64,000 bases of DNA from Comamonas fluminis. Lineage in GTDB: Bacteria; Pseudomonadota; Gammaproteobacteria; Burkholderiales; Burkholderiaceae_C. Below, piece after piece: positions 62,747 to 64,000 of the stretch. The notes beneath the pieces were generated by a model, which saw nothing but the letters and a program-made list of their open reading frames with translations, had not been told where the DNA came from and did no database searches. Each line of letters starts with the position of its first letter. The stretch's first letter is position 1. The stretch covers positions 983,501-1,047,500 of the forward strand of contig NZ_CP066783.1 in NCBI RefSeq assembly GCF_019186805.1. Reading direction: 5' to 3'. Position numbers and translations under genes: made by a program.

Positions 62747-62833
62747 AAAAAGAAGCTGCTTGCGCTGGCGATTGATTTCAGATGATTTTCATCTGAAGTC
62801 TATGAATATCAAGCGCAAGTAGCTTTTCTTTTG
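62747..62833. repeat. Dispersed repeat, long perfect-ended hairpin
   Basis: Outer arms AAGCTGCTTGCGCT and AGCGCAAGTAGCTT and an inner perfect stem TTCAGATGA/TCATCTGAA around TTTT. It follows the efflux operon and precedes the helicase gene. T-rich right end allows a terminator role. Confidence 0.75.
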
Positions 62834-62891
62834 GTAGCGCAATGCAGCACCAAGTCACAGGGAGTCACGCGCATTTCTACAATGTGGGCCT

Positions 62892-64000
62892 ATGTTCCCG
62901 ATCGACCTGCTTGAAAGCGCCCCAGAAGGTGCCCACCCCGCGTCCCAGTCTTCCCTGCTCACTGGCCTCAACGATGAGCAGTTGGCGGCCGTCACCCTGC
63001 CCGCAGGCCATGCGCTGATTCTTGCGGGCGCAGGCTCGGGTAAGACCCGTGTGCTGACCACGCGCATCGCCTGGCTGCTGCAGACGGGCCAGGCCACGCC
63101 GGGCTCCATCATGGCCGTGACCTTTACCAACAAGGCCGCCAAAGAAATGCTGGCACGTCTGTCGGCCATGCTGCCCTACAACGTGCGCGGCATGTGGATT
63201 GGCACCTTCCACGGCCTGTGCAACCGCATGCTGCGCGCCCACTATCAGGCGGCCAAGCTGCCACAGGCGTTTCAGATTCTTGACACGCAAGATCAGCTCT
63301 CGGCCATCAAGCGGCTGTGCAAGCAGTTCAATGTGGACGACGAGCGCTTTCCGCCCAAGCAACTGATGTACTTCATTGCCGGTTGCAAGGAAGAGGGCAT
63401 GCGCCCCTCAGATGTGGTGGCCAGCGACCCCGACACGCGTAAAAAGGTTGAGATCTATCAGCTCTACGAAGAGCAATGCCAGCGCGAAGGCGTGGTGGAT
63501 TTTGGTGAGCTGATGCTGCGCAGCTTTGAGCTGCTGCGAGACGATGTGCATCTGCGTCAGCACTACCAGCGCCGCTTTCAGCATATTCTGGTGGACGAGT
63601 TTCAGGACACCAACAAGCTGCAGTACCAGTGGCTAAAACAACTGGCGGGCGAGGCTGACGGCCGCCGCTTTGTCTCGCAGTCCAGCGTGATTGCCGTGGG
63701 TGACGATGACCAGAGCATCTACGCCTTTCGCGGCGCGCGCGTGGGCAATATGGCGGACTTTATTCGCGAGTTCGACGTCAAGAACCAGATCAAGCTGGAG
63801 CAGAACTACCGCAGCTACAGCAATATTCTGGACTGCGCCAACGCCCTCATCAGCCACAACAGCAACCGCCTGGGCAAGAACCTGCGCACCACGCAGGGCC
63901 CGGGCGAGCCGGTTCGTATTTACGAATCTCCCAGCGATCTGGCCGAGGCGGCGTGGATGGTCGATGAGATCAAGCAACTGGTGAAGAACGACGGCTTTAC
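62892..64000 (+). CDS. uvrD: UvrD/Rep-type DNA helicase, 3' end missing
   Basis: The frame is open from ATG 62892 to the right window edge (369 codons). It has the superfamily 1 helicase motifs: LNDEQLAAV (Q motif), AGAGSGKT (Walker A, near residue 47), VTFTNKAAKEM (Ia), VDEFQDTN (II), GDDDQSIYAFRGA (III) and LEQNYRS (IV). The protein should be helicase II of mismatch and nucleotide excision repair, or Rep. The C-terminal half lies outside the window. The upstream gap holds the long hairpin repeat. Confidence 0.93.
   Translation, partial: MFPIDLLESAPEGAHPASQSSLLTGLNDEQLAAVTLPAGHALILAGAGSGKTRVLTTRIAWLLQTGQATPGSIMAVTFTNKAAKEMLARLSAMLPYNVRGMWIGTFHGLCNRMLRAHYQAAKLPQAFQILDTQDQLSAIKRLCKQFNVDDERFPPKQLMYFIAGCKEEGMRPSDVVASDPDTRKKVEIYQLYEEQCQREGVVDFGELMLRSFELLRDDVHLRQHYQRRFQHILVDEFQDTNKLQYQWLKQLAGEADGRRFVSQSSVIAVGDDDQSIYAFRGARVGNMADFIREFDVKNQIKLEQNYRSYSNILDCANALISHNSNRLGKNLRTTQGPGEPVRIYESPSDLAEAAWMVDEIKQLVKNDGF

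Overview
This window is an ordinary, densely packed stretch of a betaproteobacterial chromosome. High GC, the encoded proteins (Bug-type binding proteins, pimeloyl-CoA-type dehydrogenase pair, FtsK, UPF0502/YceH, CobD/CbiB-like protein) and the intergenic repeats point to the family Comamonadaceae, most like Comamonas or Delftia. The assignment is by recognition only; no search was run. I see no prophage, CRISPR array, transposase or secondary-metabolite cluster.

Layout. 1-7.1 kb: the end of a DUF5672-like gene, a Na/Pi symporter with a PhoU domain, a Bug-type binding protein, phosphonoacetate hydrolase phnA with a divergent LysR regulator, and an unknown membrane protein. 6.5-11.2 kb: ribF-ileS-lspA (minus strand). 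11.4-20.7 kb: HNH endonuclease, bestrophin, nucleoside deaminase, two acyl-CoA dehydrogenases, YceH, purN, a small membrane protein, DUF1653 and an M48 protease. 20.8-32.1 kb: RsmB-type methyltransferase, fatty acid desaturase, MocR regulator with a divergent small gene, rpmB-rpmG, trxB divergent from ftsK, lolA, brnQ. 32.5-37.8 kb: rarA and livHMGF without a binding protein. 37.8-38.6 kb: a geneless stretch with an AT-rich island. 38.6-43.1 kb: a DUF47 protein with a PiT phosphate transporter, a degenerate GGDEF-EAL protein, a MITE-like element and a TM2-like membrane protein. 43.3-45.7 kb: rpsP-rimM-trmD-rplS. 45.7-53.3 kb: Nudix hydrolase, CobD/CbiB-like protein, the minus-strand group Ste24 protease-PCD-rsgA, orn, and an RGG-tailed DEAD-box helicase with a structured leader. 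53.4-64 kb: Bcr/CflA exporter, four identical tRNA-Lys(CTT) genes in tandem, an NAD-binding oxidoreductase, guaC, a TetR regulator divergent from an OMF-EmrA-EmrB tripartite efflux operon, and the start of a UvrD-type helicase.

The coding content is mostly core metabolism, translation and envelope work. The less explained material is non-coding or degenerate: (1) a roughly 278 bp MITE-like element with 23 bp inverted ends and several internal hairpins; (2) a dispersed family of intergenic hairpins with AGCGCTT/AAGCGCT arms, occurring at least five times as full copies plus several half copies; (3) a GC-rich repeat present twice; (4) a diguanylate-signalling protein that has lost most catalytic residues; (5) a structured leader ahead of the DEAD-box helicase; (6) the four-copy tRNA-Lys array; and (7) clean operator-like palindromes at the MocR, LysR and TetR promoters. 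I did not find a gene cluster that I would call a new defence or metabolic system.
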